64,000 bases of DNA, taken from positions 128,062,275 to 128,126,274 of the forward strand of contig OV050031.1 in NCBI GenBank assembly GCA_920105625.2. The letters run 5' to 3'. Shown here in pieces: positions 10,617 through 26,555 of this stretch (within the stretch, counting starts at the first letter, position 1; each line of letters opens with the position of its first letter). The position numbers and the translations under genes are program-made. The notes below the pieces were generated by a model that saw nothing but the letters and a program-made list of their open reading frames with translations, was not told where the DNA came from and made no database searches. The stretch is from Clusia tigrina. Taxonomy: Eukaryota; Arthropoda; Insecta; Diptera; Clusiidae.

Positions 10617-11126
10617 TAATATCTGCAAAATTCTTCCTTTTCCTACCATAAGACTAATATCAAATATACGAAAAACAAAAACTTCCTAAAATTGCACATA
10701 CGAGTAATTATTCATTGACGAACGAAATGTTTGATTGGATTAGATTTTGGGAAATTTATGAGCTAACTAACTTAAACAAAGATATTGAAATCGTACAAAT
10801 ACTAATACAATTTCATGCCCACATGAATTTATGTATGTGAGTTAAGAAACACCGTTATGACTATTTTTAGAAAATATAAATTTCTTTGCTGTAATGATCT
10901 GCTATAGCAGCAGCAATTCAATGGGGTATAGTAAAATTTTTAATACTGGATAATTTATGCTAAAGTAGAAACTATTCTTCATATTTTTTATAAAAATAAT
11001 TATTAGTTTGCTTTCAAAAAGGGGATGAACAATTAAAAAAAATATAAAAATTAACTTCTCAACGGACTTGAACCCGGCATCATAAAATTGATGGACCAAC
11101 GCTTTACCACTTGCGCTCTCGATCTT
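10617..11126 (-). repeat. tRNA-derived SINE-like element with head and body
   Basis: On the - strand an A-box-like segment (about 11118-11105) is followed by a good B box, GGTTCAAGTCC (complement of 11064-11074). A body follows to about 10617 that matches the headless copy at 7853-8215 and, in part, the body behind the head in inverted repeat 1. Both heads share a cgttggtcyat core. Length is about 500 bp. The boundaries are estimated, and no target duplication could be fixed. Confidence 0.5.
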
Positions 11127-11860
11127 TATAAAAGATCCTATGCATGCATATTTATTTTATATTGTAAAGTGTTTTAATATACAGACATTATGCTTTCTCA
11201 TGACATGGCAAAACTTTTTTTATACGCAAAATCACAAATGCTACGTTTTAAGCCCCACTTTCCATATAAATAAGGTTTGCAAAACAGAAAATTCATTCTT
11301 GTATATTTTACCCACACAAAACAGAAAATAAAAATTTGATTTCAAATCATTCGCTTTTGCAGTGAGCACACACACACTAATATTATTCATACGAATTAGC
11401 AAACAACAATAGCCATGTGTGTGGCTGACGATGGATACATATTCACGACTGCTTCGTGAAATTGCCGAATATTTTTCCAATGTGGTTGCCATACACTTCA
11501 ATATGTTGAATCTCACTCAAGAGAGCAATGTCTTTCTGTATATTGTCTTTGGTACCATCTAGCAGTCACCATCGATGGTGAAAAAACATCAAAGTTATAA
11601 CAAGAAAATATAGAGAAAAGAAATTTAACATCAAACGGCAAAGCAGCAAAATAATGCACATATATACGTTGTACATGAGATCACCATGCATTCCCAGCAG
11701 GAAATTGGACTAAATTGATTGTAATATATACAATTTATTTTGCAAAATACCTAATGTCATTTCTATCCCAACAATACAATAGAAATATGTTCGAGTTTCT
11801 TAGTATTATAGGATATATGTATGTATTCAAATTTAACCTTAACAATAGTTACACAAGAGG
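11127..11860. other. Unassigned AT-rich stretch
   Basis: The region has no recognisable gene, terminal repeat or coding frame over 100 residues. Short frames at 11140-11331 and 11241-11516 overlap on opposite strands and have no family signature. It precedes the GC-richer start of the LOA-type LINE. Confidence 0.5.
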
Positions 11861-12572
11861 CTGTCAGAGCCGCAGGTAACTCAAAGGGACTAACACGTAC
11901 TTAGGTACATGCCGTAATTGAGTTTCTGATGGAAGCCTGATCTATCACCTCCACGTGGTGACGGCTGGAAACAGAGGTGCGTTGGGGGACTGGTGACGTG
12001 CTATATCTAATGGCACACATCAGTCTCTCAATGCATAACTGGCTAAGATAGACAGACTCCTAATCCAAGGTGGAACAGCATATGCCAAGGGATGCGTGGC
12101 TAATGGAGTGATTAGTCTCGAATATGCGAACTCCGGAAACCTGGTGACCTCCGGCTTTAATTAAATGCCTTCCCATGGTACAAGGGCTATGCCGTGGGTG
12201 ACCTATATTCCCTAATACTCGTGGGATTTCATATGGATCTAACAAAAAAAAAGAATTAAAAATAAACGAGGAACCTGCTGATGGGCAATCATAGTCGGTC
12301 ATTGCGACCGAGCCAGCTGTTGGGCTGGGGAATTTAACTTCGGTTGCGTGCAGAGTTGTTGGACATGCACCTATCCAAATCACAACAACATCTACGTTGG
12401 TAGGTATTGTTGACCAACTATGCCCCGCATCAACATCTACGGTATTGATTGTATGTGCAAAGAATGAAACTTTTGGGGTTTCGATGCCACCACCACAGAA
12501 TCTTGAATCGGGTCATGAGTCAATGGACTCTTGTGACACTGTACTGATACACTGTGTGGTGACAACATCAGT

Positions 12573-13290
12573 GTGACCTCAGAGAAATCTGGGTGCACGG
12601 TTATTGGTTCAGACCTAAGCAATCTGAACTTAAAAGGGGACTTCATAAAAATTACGTCGGCAGAGAAGAGGACCTTCAAGCAAGAGATGACAAGTGGTCA
12701 CTCTAGAGAAAAGGCTCTAGATATTGCTAAAAGGAGGTCCACGGCGAAAAGGGCTCGATCAGTAGAGTCACCAACAGAAACGCCATCTGTCAAAAAGACC
12801 AGAACGTCACCTTCTGTAGGTGAGCCAACGTTCAGTCAGGTGGCCAGTATTATTTGGCTGGGAATTGTTCCGAAGAATTTAGTAAGGGCGCCATTCTCAA
12901 AAGAACAGTTGGTTCTTATCCAGGAGACCGTTATTGACGTGCTAATAGAGGTCAGCGACAATAACGAAAAGCCAGTATTTGAGGGCCCAGCACACAGAAA
13001 CGGATGGTTACTGTCCATATGCTCAAACGAGAATACGGCAACTTGGATGAGAAAACACATCGGCCTGATAAAAGGGAAATGTTGTTTGGAGATGACACTC
13101 GTTGAGGAAGCAAATTTTCCAAAAACATAAGTGGTCAGAGGCTACTTCCCACAAAGCACCGAGCTCACAGACGAAAAAGTTCTTGCGACCATTGGGGCGC
13201 AGAATGAAATAGCAGCCAAGAATTGGAAGGTGATCCAGAGGTCAACCGAAGGTGCGTCACTTCACCTGGTTATCGCGTTGGACGATGAAT
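12573..13290 (+). pseudogene. LOA LINE ORF1 (DUF4780-type nucleic-acid-binding protein)
   Basis: ORF1 proteins of LINEs bind element RNA. The clean frame 12573-13130 gives a Lys/Arg/Ser-rich N-terminal region (residues 40-90, with nuclear-signal-like clusters) and then a globular region (about 95-185) with PFSKEQL, FEGPAHRNGWLLSICSNE and TWMRKHIGLI. That layout is typical of DUF4780 regions in LOA-clade ORF1. A stop at 13128-13130 interrupts it, but the same domain continues (VRGYFPQSTEL..., IGAQNEIAAKNWKV) to about 13290 before another stop. No zinc knuckles are seen. Confidence 0.6.
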
Positions 13291-13693
13291 GACTGTCTAA
13301 ACTGAAACAGTGCAAGGGGAAGATAGCCTATCGCTAAGGACACGTACGTCTCATTTTAAGGAGCAACAGAGGCGCAGAGAACGTCAGCGATAGCTCAAAA
13401 GAACAAACAACGCCGACACTCGGGAGCAGTGCTGAAGGGCATGCTGGGGACACAAGGTCCAACCAAGTGGAGGCCGACAAACCATCGACTAGCAACGCCG
13501 CGCTAGAACGACAAAAACAAATCGCACGCGCAACAACAACAACAAGAAAGCGCGATCCCGCAGTATGGCATGCGCCGAAAGCGCCTCAGCACCAAAAACC
13601 AAAAGCCAAGAATATTGGGGGTCATAGGGTCCACAAAAATTAGGGTCCTAGGGGCGCGAGGCTCCAGAAACTCGCTGCGGAAAGCCGCTGCGA

Positions 13694-14300
13694 ATGAGCA
13701 CTCTTAAAGTGCTACAAGCGAACTTGCACCATGCTAAAGGAGCAACGGCCACCCTGACCTATTCATGGCCTTAATACAAGAGCGATGGATAATTGGGGGC
13801 CAAATCAAAGGTCTTTCCAACAAGGGATGCAAGTTGGTTTATTATCACTGTTTGCGGCCCAGAGCGGCGATTATGATTGATTATAATACTAACTATTTTC
13901 TCATTTCAGAATTCACTAGTCAAGATATAGTAGCCATTGTTGTTGAAGTCTCAACAGAGAAGGGAACGCAGGAAATTGTTTGTACGTCCGCCTCCTTTCC
14001 AGGTGACTCCAACATTATACCTCCCGTGGAGCTGCAGGGGCTTATTGGGCACAGCCAAGGTAACAATCTGAAGTACGTGATTGGCTGCGATGCAAACGCG
14101 CATCATCATGTCTGGGGAAGCTCGGACATCAACAACAGGGGTGAGTCTCTCTTAAGTTTTCTCTTAAGCAAAAACACAAACATATGTAATAAGGGTGCAA
14201 GACCAACCTTTATTAACGCGGTTAGAGAAGAGGTACTAGACCTAACTCAAATCAGTCCTTACATCGCCAATTTTGTCAGAAATTGACATGTATCTGACGA
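13694..14300 (+). pseudogene. LOA LINE endonuclease (AP/EEP type), broken
   Basis: This domain nicks the target to prime reverse transcription. An ATG at 13694 starts the expected LKVLQANLHHAK motif (catalytic Asn), followed by a frameshift. The frame 13765-14286 carries LIQERW (catalytic Glu), then VIGCDANAHHHVWGSSDINNRG (catalytic Asp-Asn region, about residue 100) and ends early at DLTQISPYIANFV. The terminal SDH motif is seen just beyond the stop (sequence SDEPSLSDHLHIRF near 14290-14330). The initial frameshift and premature stop inactivate it. Confidence 0.7.
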
Positions 14301-14362
14301 GCCCTCTCTGTCAGATCACTTGCATATAAGATTCGACCTACCAGATGAATCTGAATTAAAAA

Positions 14363-16145
14363 ATGAAGTCTTCAATCAAAAAAAAAACAAATTGGAGACT
14401 ATATAGAGAATTATTAGAATCAAGATCCGACTCGCTGCCTACACTTATAAGTTCTGTTGGTGAACTCGAGGAGGCGGTGTATCGACTAAACGATATAATA
14501 ATCTCAGCATATCATGAAAGCACTGTGGTCAAAACTCATAATGTGACTCGCAAGGGCCCATGGTGGAATGATAAGCTTGCAGATATGCGTAAAAAGATAA
14601 GAAAACTGTTCAATGGTTGTAAACGCACGAAGGTGTGGGACGACTAGAGGGTCGCTCTGACAAATTACAACAAAGAACTAAGAAGATCCAAGCGTGAGTC
14701 TTGGAGGAAATTTTGCGAAAGCATAGTCGAAACGCCAGAGAGCGCTAGACTCCATAAAGCTTTACGCAAAGCAAACTCGAACGGTGTTGCAACTTTAAAA
14801 ATACCATATGGGTCTTATACAATGAACAGGATGGACACTTTAGAATACCTGCTTCAAGTGCACTTCCCGGGGTCAACTAGAGTGTCAATGACACTGGATC
14901 AGCCGTCATGCGACCAATGGGCCGTATTAGACAAAAGATCCTGGAGTTTGTCTGGAGTAATATTTACCCCAGACAAGGTTAAATGGGCTGTTGGGTCCTT
15001 TAAACCATTCAAGGCACCAGGTGAGGATAACATTTTTCCAGCCCTCTTGATAAGAGGACTGGATATAATGCTTGAATCACTTGTTGATATTTTTAGGAAC
15101 AGTTTCAGCAGGGAGTACATACTATCCATGTGGCGTAAAGTCAATGTGTTATTTATTGCAAAATTGGACAAGAGGTCCAGCGAACTGCCTAAATCTTACA
15201 GACCTGTCAGTCTCACGTCGTTTCTTCTAAAAACTATGGAAAGATTGGTGGTTCTACATATTAGAGAAACGCTAGACAGAACAACACCTCTGCACCAATC
15301 TCAGTTTGCATATAATAGGGGAAAATCCATGGAGGGAGCGCTTCATTACCTTGTAACAAAGATAGAGAAAGGTCAATATTCCAAGGAAATTACTTTATGT
15401 GCATTCTTAGATGTCGAGGGCGCCTTTGATAAAACCGGGTACGACTCTATAGGGCTATGCTCTGGAAAGATATCGATAAACTGACTGTTGGGGGGTTAAA
15501 ACGATGTTAAAAAGCAGAGAAATTAGCTCATCTCTTGGAGACGAGGCCGTATCAGTCAAGGCAATGAAAGGCTGTCCCCAAGGCGGTGTGTTGTCACCCC
15601 TTCTATGGTCTTTAGTTATTGACGATCGATTAGTCACACTACAAGGGTTAGGCTTTGAGACAATTGGATATCCTGAAGATCTTGCTGTCATTATTAGTGG
15701 CAAATTTGAAAGAAGAGTATCCGACATTATGAATCAGGCTCTAGCCTTCATCTCAGAATGGTGTCACGCAGAGGGATTATGCATGAATCCTAGCAAAACC
15801 ATTTTCGTTCCTTTTACAAACAGATTAAAATTGAACCTTGGTACAATAGCTGTTGAGGGAATCAATATAGAATATTCCGATGAGCTCAAATATCTAGGTG
15901 TAGTTCTGGATAAGCGACTGAATTGGAACTCTCACCTACACTCGGTGATAAACAAAGCCACAAGAGCAATGTGGGCATGTGGAAGTCTCTTTTGTAGAAC
16001 ATGGGGTCTTGACTCAAAAATGATACACTGGATGGATGTAATGATGGTTAGACCAATCAAAACCTATGCATCCCTTGTGTGATGGTCCAAGACAACAAAA
16101 GAATCTGGTAACAAAATACTTACAAGATTTCAAAGGCAGGCTTGC
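14363..16145 (+). pseudogene. LOA LINE reverse transcriptase with degenerate active site
   Basis: Three frames (14363-14647, 14822-15484, 15504-16082) cover the linker and RT. Motifs are RKGPWWNDKL (linker), KAPGEDNIFPALL, SYRPVSLTSFLLKTMERLV, HQSQFAYNRGKSMEGALH, CAFLDVEGAFD (first catalytic Asp region), GCPQGGVLSPLLW and a degenerate active site GYPEDLAV where YADD is expected. Only one of the two usual Asp residues remains. KYLGVVLDKRLNW follows. Stops at about 14645 and 15482 and a TGA at 16079-16081 within a readable continuation (SKTTKESGNK) show long-term decay. Confidence 0.75.
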
Positions 16146-17287
16146 GTGGCAATCACCGGTGCCATGCGAAACTGCCCAACCGCTGCTATTGAGGCCATAA
16201 TAGGACTATCCCCACTTCACGCATTCGTGAAAAAATGTACTGCTAGAAGCGCATTAAAGATGAAGATCTTGTCTATACAAGAACCTCATGACTATGGTCA
16301 TTTCAATATTTTAAATAACATAACAGATCAAAACATAATCTGCTCAATAGCTGACTATATGATTCCAAAACGACAGTTTGATCGCAATTTTGAGATTATT
16401 ATATCAGACCGTGATGAATGGGACATAGGAGGACCTTGGGTCGACCCTAGAAGTCTAGAATGGTTCACAGACGGTTCAAAAACAAACACCGGAGTCGGTG
16501 CAGGGTCTATGGACCAAATACCAAAATCTCAGAGCCAATGGGCAGGTGGCCTAGCGTCTTCCAGGCTGAAATTCAAGCAATCTCAATCTGTGCGAGGACA
16601 AATCTGAAAACGGGTATCAAGGGCGCACACATAGCTATCTATTCAGATAGTCAAGCCGCATTACAGGCATTAGCTTCATATTCTTTAGAATCGAAACTGG
16701 TGGAAGAATGCTTCAACAACCTACAATCTCTAGGGGCAACAAATAAGGTTGCAATTTGCTGGGTCCCGGGTCACTCGGGGATTGAAGGCAACGAAATTGC
16801 TGACGAGCTTGTTAGGGCCGGTTCCGCAGCAAGCCTCATAGGTCCAGAGCCATACTGTGGTATCAACTGGGCGGAGGCTAAATCTAGGGTAGATAACTGG
16901 GAACATAGTCTCATACTGTCGCACTGGGAAGGGGTAGAAGGGCTTCGCCAAGCCAAAAGACTGCTAAGGCCATTCACCTACAATAAAGAATTGCGCAATA
17001 TGTGCAAAGCAGACATAGGAAAAATAGTAGGTTTTCTATCAGGTCATTATTACCTGAAATATCACCTGACTAGAATCCACATTCTTGAAGATACGGAGTG
17101 CCGGCTCTGTCTAGAAGAAGATGAAACCACGGAACACATATTGTGCGACTGCATTGCGTTGGCAAGAATCAGAATGAGTATATTCCACCGCGACCAGTTG
17201 GCTCTGGAAGAATTAAAGAATGCTCCGGTTATGGACATTCTCAAATTCATCCATAAAGCGAACGCCATCTTCCACAATGTATTGTAA
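16146..17287 (+). pseudogene. LOA LINE RNase H and C-terminal zinc motif
   Basis: The first frame (16146-16607) continues from RT (QACVAITGAMRNCPTAAIEAI) and enters RNase H at EWFTDGSKTNTGVGAG (first Asp). A frameshift between 16520 and 16600 moves the rest to the frame ending at 17287, which holds the EIQAI Glu, IYSDSQAALQAL (second Asp) and WVPGHSGIEGNEIADEL (last catalytic segment). A CRLCLEEDETTEHILCDC zinc motif is near the end. The protein ends normally at 17287, just before the junction with the Transib sequence. Confidence 0.75.
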
Positions 17288-17288
17288 A

Positions 17289-18305
17289 CCCCTTAAATTT
17301 GTATTAACAAAAGAGAATCCAGTTTTAGTTAAGCAAATGCACAACGATTTTATTGAAAAATTTAAAAATTTGGAATGTTCTGTAATTGATACAAATGGTT
17401 CAACTGTTGAGGTGTCTTACGATATGCACTGCACAACGATAGATTGTTCAGTTGCAAATGTTTTGAGTGACACAAGCTCAGCAAGTAGGTGCTTTATATG
17501 TAATGCAAGCCCTACAGATATGAACAATATAAACATTATTAAGGACCCTTGTATTAATAATTATAAATATGGACTTTCTACACTCCACTGCTGGATACGC
17601 TTTTTTGAATGCATATTGCACATTGCTTACCGTCTTCCTTTGAAAGTTTGGAGAGTCAATAAGGAAAATACCTCCGTTTTTTCACAAAACAAAAAAAGAA
17701 TTCAAAATGAATTCAAAGCACGGACGGGATTAATAATAGACCAAGTAAAAATGGGATTTGGAACTACTAACGACGGAAACACGGCTCGACGATTTTTTGA
17801 AAATAGTGAAATTTCTGCTGAAATTACGAGGATTGATAGAAATCTTATTGATAATTTTCGCATAATATTAAGAGTTTTATCTTGCGGAATCCCGGTTAAT
17901 GTGACAACGTTTAAGGAGCTGATAAATATTACTAGAAACTCATATTTAATACAGTGTGGCTGCTATTACATGCCAAGTACTGTTCATAAGGTTTTAGTGC
18001 ATGGGTGCGATGTTCTGGAATACTTCAACTTGCCAATTGGTAATAAAATATTAAAAAAAACATTTTACACATTTTTTAAAACTGTTTTTATTCTAGGGTG
18101 TTTGTCCGAAGAAGACTTAGAAGCCAGTCATAAAAATATAAGGAATGTGCCATTATCCCATACAAGAAATACGACGAGAGAAAATACAAATAGAGATTTA
18201 ATGGCTCATTTGTTATTAATGTCGGATCCGGAACTATCGTCACTTAGGTCTACAAAACACATAAAAAAAATGATGAATTCAAAGAAATTGAGAAATACAT
18301 TTTGA
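17289..18305 (+). pseudogene. Transib (RAG1-related) transposase, C-terminal half
   Basis: Transib transposases are DDE recombinases related to the RAG1 core. About 338 residues are intact up to the stop at 18303-18305. Visible landmarks are TTIDCSVANVLSDTSSASRCFICNA (likely second catalytic Asp followed by a C-x2-C zinc pair), LSTLHCWIRFFECILH, MGFGTTNDGNTARRFF, YYMPSTVHKVLVHG (part of the zinc-binding His cluster) and LSEEDLEASHKN with the third catalytic Glu, then NRDLMAHLLLMSDPELSSLR. The N-terminal half is lost at the LOA junction, so it is non-functional. The CACTGTG end 590 bp downstream supports the assignment. Confidence 0.75.
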
Positions 18306-18356
18306 AAGAAAACATCATAAATTACAATTAAAATAAATTATCTTATTTGTTGAGCA

Positions 18357-19344
<988 letters not shown>

Positions 19345-19351
19345 GTATATA

Positions 19352-19392
19352 CAGTATTTCACAAAAGTATTCGTTGCTGGGTTATACTAATA
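19352..19392 (+). mobile_element. Tc1-like terminal repeat scrap
   Basis: The sequence acagtatttcacaaaagtattcgttgctggg... matches the outer and inner terminal repeats of the Tc1 element at 28804-30312 (for example cacaaaagtattcgttgctg at 28987). Only ~40 bp remain, cut by mariner 1 at a TA. Confidence 0.7.
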
Positions 19393-19394
19393 TA

Positions 19395-20851
<1,457 letters not shown>

Positions 20852-20855
<4 letters not shown>

Positions 20856-21235
20856 GCACAGCGTGTTTATGGGCAACCGGAACAAGCCTGTGTTGGCTGC
20901 TGAACAACACACTTCGTGTTTCCGGCCTTTCATTCAACCCTCTTTCTTTTTCTGTGCTGAAGCTGTGGTGCGTGTTATAGAGCGTTTTGTGCAATTAAAA
21001 GTTATATTAATTACTGGACTTAACACAATCTCTAGAAAATAGCAGAAACGAATTTGATCATATATTGTATATACGACATAACAAATAAATTTGCAGAAAG
21101 GTATTTCATCATATATTATATATACGATATAACAAACAAATTTGCAGGAACGTATTTTATCATATATTATATGTACGATATAACAAATATTTCTGTTTTT
21201 TATTGGCAACGCTACGTTGAGCACGCGAGCAGCCA
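20852..21235 (+). repeat. CsRn1-type element 5' LTR with 51-bp tandem repeats
   Basis: It begins TGTCGCACAG right at the (TA)n edge and ends ...GAGCAGCCA three bases before the primer site (TG...CA). Inside is a 51-bp unit repeated about 2.7 times, with unit starts (tcatatatt) at 21058, 21109 and 21160. No second LTR is available for comparison. Confidence 0.6.
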
Positions 21236-21238
21236 AAT

Positions 21239-21256
21239 TGGTGACGCCGACGTGAT
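21239..21256 (+). promoter_or_regulatory. Primer binding site, tRNA-Trp type
   Basis: TGGTGACGCCGACGTGAT lies three bases after the LTR end. It differs by one base from the TGGTGACCCCGACGTGAT primer site, complementary to the 3' end of tRNA-Trp, that is characteristic of CsRn1/Kabuki elements. Confidence 0.75.
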
Positions 21257-21306
21257 CGTAAACACATACGCGCCCCATACAGAGGGGTATAAAACATACG
21301 CACAGG

Positions 21307-22122
21307 ATGTTCCACTCGCCAACGGCCTCAGGACCGGCGCCGCCAGCACCACCGGAGCAGCTGCCGGCACCACCGGAGCAGCTGCCGGCACCACCGGAGC
21401 AGCCGCCAAGGCAAGCAACGTACGCTCCGCATCAGCAGCTTCAACCACCGCACGTGCATGCGCACGTACAGCTGGCTATGCCAACGCCATTGGGGACAAG
21501 CCTCCTTTTCGTCGCCGCCCGCGATCGAGGCGGTGAACAGCTGCGGGTTCCCACCTTTCTGGAGGAGTAACCCCGATCTGTGGTTTTATCAGATAGAGGT
21601 CGCGTTACAGGTCCAATAGTGCGGAACGACAACAGCCGTTACAATTTAGTAGTTGCGGCGCTCGACCCGGAGACCATTTCCGAGGTTGCGGATGTACTCC
21701 GCACAGTACCGCCCGTGGGGAAGTATGAGGCGCTGAAGGCAGCTATACTAAACCGCCTCACCGACTCGGCGGATCGACAGCTCCACAAGCTACTCACCCA
21801 ACTCGATCTGGGTGACAGGAAGTCGTCTCAATTCCTGCGGCAGATGCGCTCCTTGGCATTTGACAGGGCCACGGATGACGTCATCCGAGTGAAGTGGCTC
21901 GATTTAATGCCGCCGTCAACGCGACGGCTTTTCAAAATTCTGAAGGGTACCAGGCTGGAGGAGCACGCAGAGGCAGCTGACGAGCTGGTGGACAGTGGAC
22001 CTACAGTGGCAGCTACGTCACCTCCACTCTCGTCTCCGAGACCCCGCTCTCCATTCGCGAACAGATCGTCGCAAGATTCGACGGATAACTCCGTGCACGC
22101 AGAGCTTGCCGCGCTGCACTAG
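21307..22122 (+). pseudogene. CsRn1-type gag, frameshifted
   Basis: Gag builds the particle that packages element RNA. The first frame (21307-21570) has a Pro/Gln-rich leader with three copies of PAPPEQL, encoded by a 24-bp tandem repeat (about 21340-21405). A PPFW-type capsid start is readable in another frame at about 21553 (FWRSNPDLWFYQIE). The main capsid region follows at 21640-22000 (RYNLVVAALDPETISEVADVL, KYEALKAAILNRL, LGDRKSSQFLRQMRSLA, VKWLDLMPPSTRRLF), as in CsRn1-group gags. At least two frameshifts separate these pieces. No zinc knuckle is seen before the stop at 22122. Confidence 0.7.
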
Positions 22123-23736
22123 TCAGTGGCACAGCTCGTGGCACTAACGCGGGAGAATCAAGCGCTGCTGCGTAAGATAACGCCCCCACTTCAGAGGTGT
22201 CGCTCTGATATCCGCAGCCTCAGCCGGCACCGAGATCGCTCTGCAGCGCCTAGCCAATGTTAGTACTATCAGAAATAGGGGCGACAGCACAGCAGTGCCG
22301 ACCACCGTGTATCTTTGCCGCCGCCGTGGCCGCCGCCTCGACGCCGTCGGGAAACTAGCGCTGCCGACGCCGACTTCGGCGAACGACGCCGGCCGTCCAC
22401 CAACCGAAAAACACCTACACGTAACGGATCGAACGACATCCACTCGCTTTCTCGTGGACTCGGGTTCAGTGGTCTCCTTACTGCCGAGGGGAACGATCGC
22501 CCGCAAACTACAGCGAAACAGCCTCACGCTGTACGCCGCCAACTCGTCGCCGATAGCCACATACCGGCAGCTCACGATGAGGCTGAACCTCGCCGCGTTC
22601 ACTGTGGCCGATGTGCAAACCGCCATTCTCGGGGCGGACTTTCTCGCATACTATGGGCTCCTGGTAGACCTGAGGGGACGACGCATCGTAGACCCCCTTA
22701 CCAATATCGCGGCAACGGGCCGCATGGCCTCGGCTCGAATCTATGGCATCTCCACAGTGGCTCGCATAGATGCACCTGTGGGACCACAAGGCGACCGGTA
22801 TAGAGAGCTCGTCCAGCGCTTCCTGGAACTCGCTTCACCAGCACGGGTCATGGCCACTGTACCAGGCTTGGCGGTACAACACTTCATCGTCACTGAGGGC
22901 CCTCCCGTTTTCGAGCGCCCCCGTAGACTCGTCGGTGAACGACTCGCTGCTGCCAAAGAAGAGTTCGCTGACCTCCTCGACAAGGTGGTGGTATGCCCAT
23001 CATCGAGCCCATGGGCTAGTCCGCTACACATGGTACCAAAGCCGAATGGAAGCTGGCGAGCCACTCGCGACTACCGCCGCCTCAACGCGTGCACCTTGCC
23101 AGACCGATATCCTCTACCGATCATCGAGGACCTGATCCAGGAGATCCGGGGAAAAGTCTTCTCTGTAATGAATCTGCAGAAAGCCTTCTACCAAATCCCG
23201 GTTGCCAAAGCTGACATCCTGAAAACGGCAGTTACAACACCTTTCGGCCTCTTCGAATTCGTGGGTATGCCATTAGGCCAGCGTAACTCCGCGCAAACGC
23301 TGCAGTGGGTATTTAATCACCTACTGAGGAAACTCCCCTTCGTGAAGGGCTACGTAGATGACCTGCTCATCGCATCCGAGACGCATGACGAGCACCTGCA
23401 CCATTTGAGCCAACTGTTGGAGACGCTGAAAGCGGCGAACCTACGCATCAGCTTGGACAAATGCCAACTCGGTGCCCAGGAAGTTACATTCGCTGGGTAT
23501 CGGGTCTCGAAAGAGGGGTTTAGGCCCCCGTGCCCAAAGATCGAGGCGATCGACGCCTTTCCAATCCCGACAGACTCTACCCAGCTAAGACGTTTCCTGG
23601 GTATACTCAATTATTACCGCAGTTATATACCGCACGCCGCGGAACTACAGGCCCCGCTCAACGAACTTCTGAGGAATCTCACGAAGAAGAAGGCGGCGAT
23701 TAGCTGGACGACGCAAACGGAGCAGGCATTCCAGCA

Positions 23737-26351
<2,615 letters not shown>

Positions 26352-26397
26352 TATACTTACTACATTTGATCATATTTATAATTCATGGTTTATTTCT

Positions 26398-26555
<158 letters not shown>

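Larger units (their letters stand above)
11861..17288 (+). mobile_element. LOA-clade LINE, near full length but inactive
   Basis: The order is a probable 5' UTR (about 11861-12570, GC-richer than its surroundings, no frame), ORF1 with a DUF4780-type region (12573-13290), AP-like endonuclease (13694-14300), RT (14363-16145) and RNase H with terminal zinc motif (16146-17287). This domain order with an RNase H fits LOA (Loa/Bilbo/Baggins group). It ends right after the stop codon at 17285-17287 and abuts the Transib sequence with no visible 3' UTR or tail, so the 3' end is probably deleted. Numerous stops and frameshifts are present. Confidence 0.75.
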
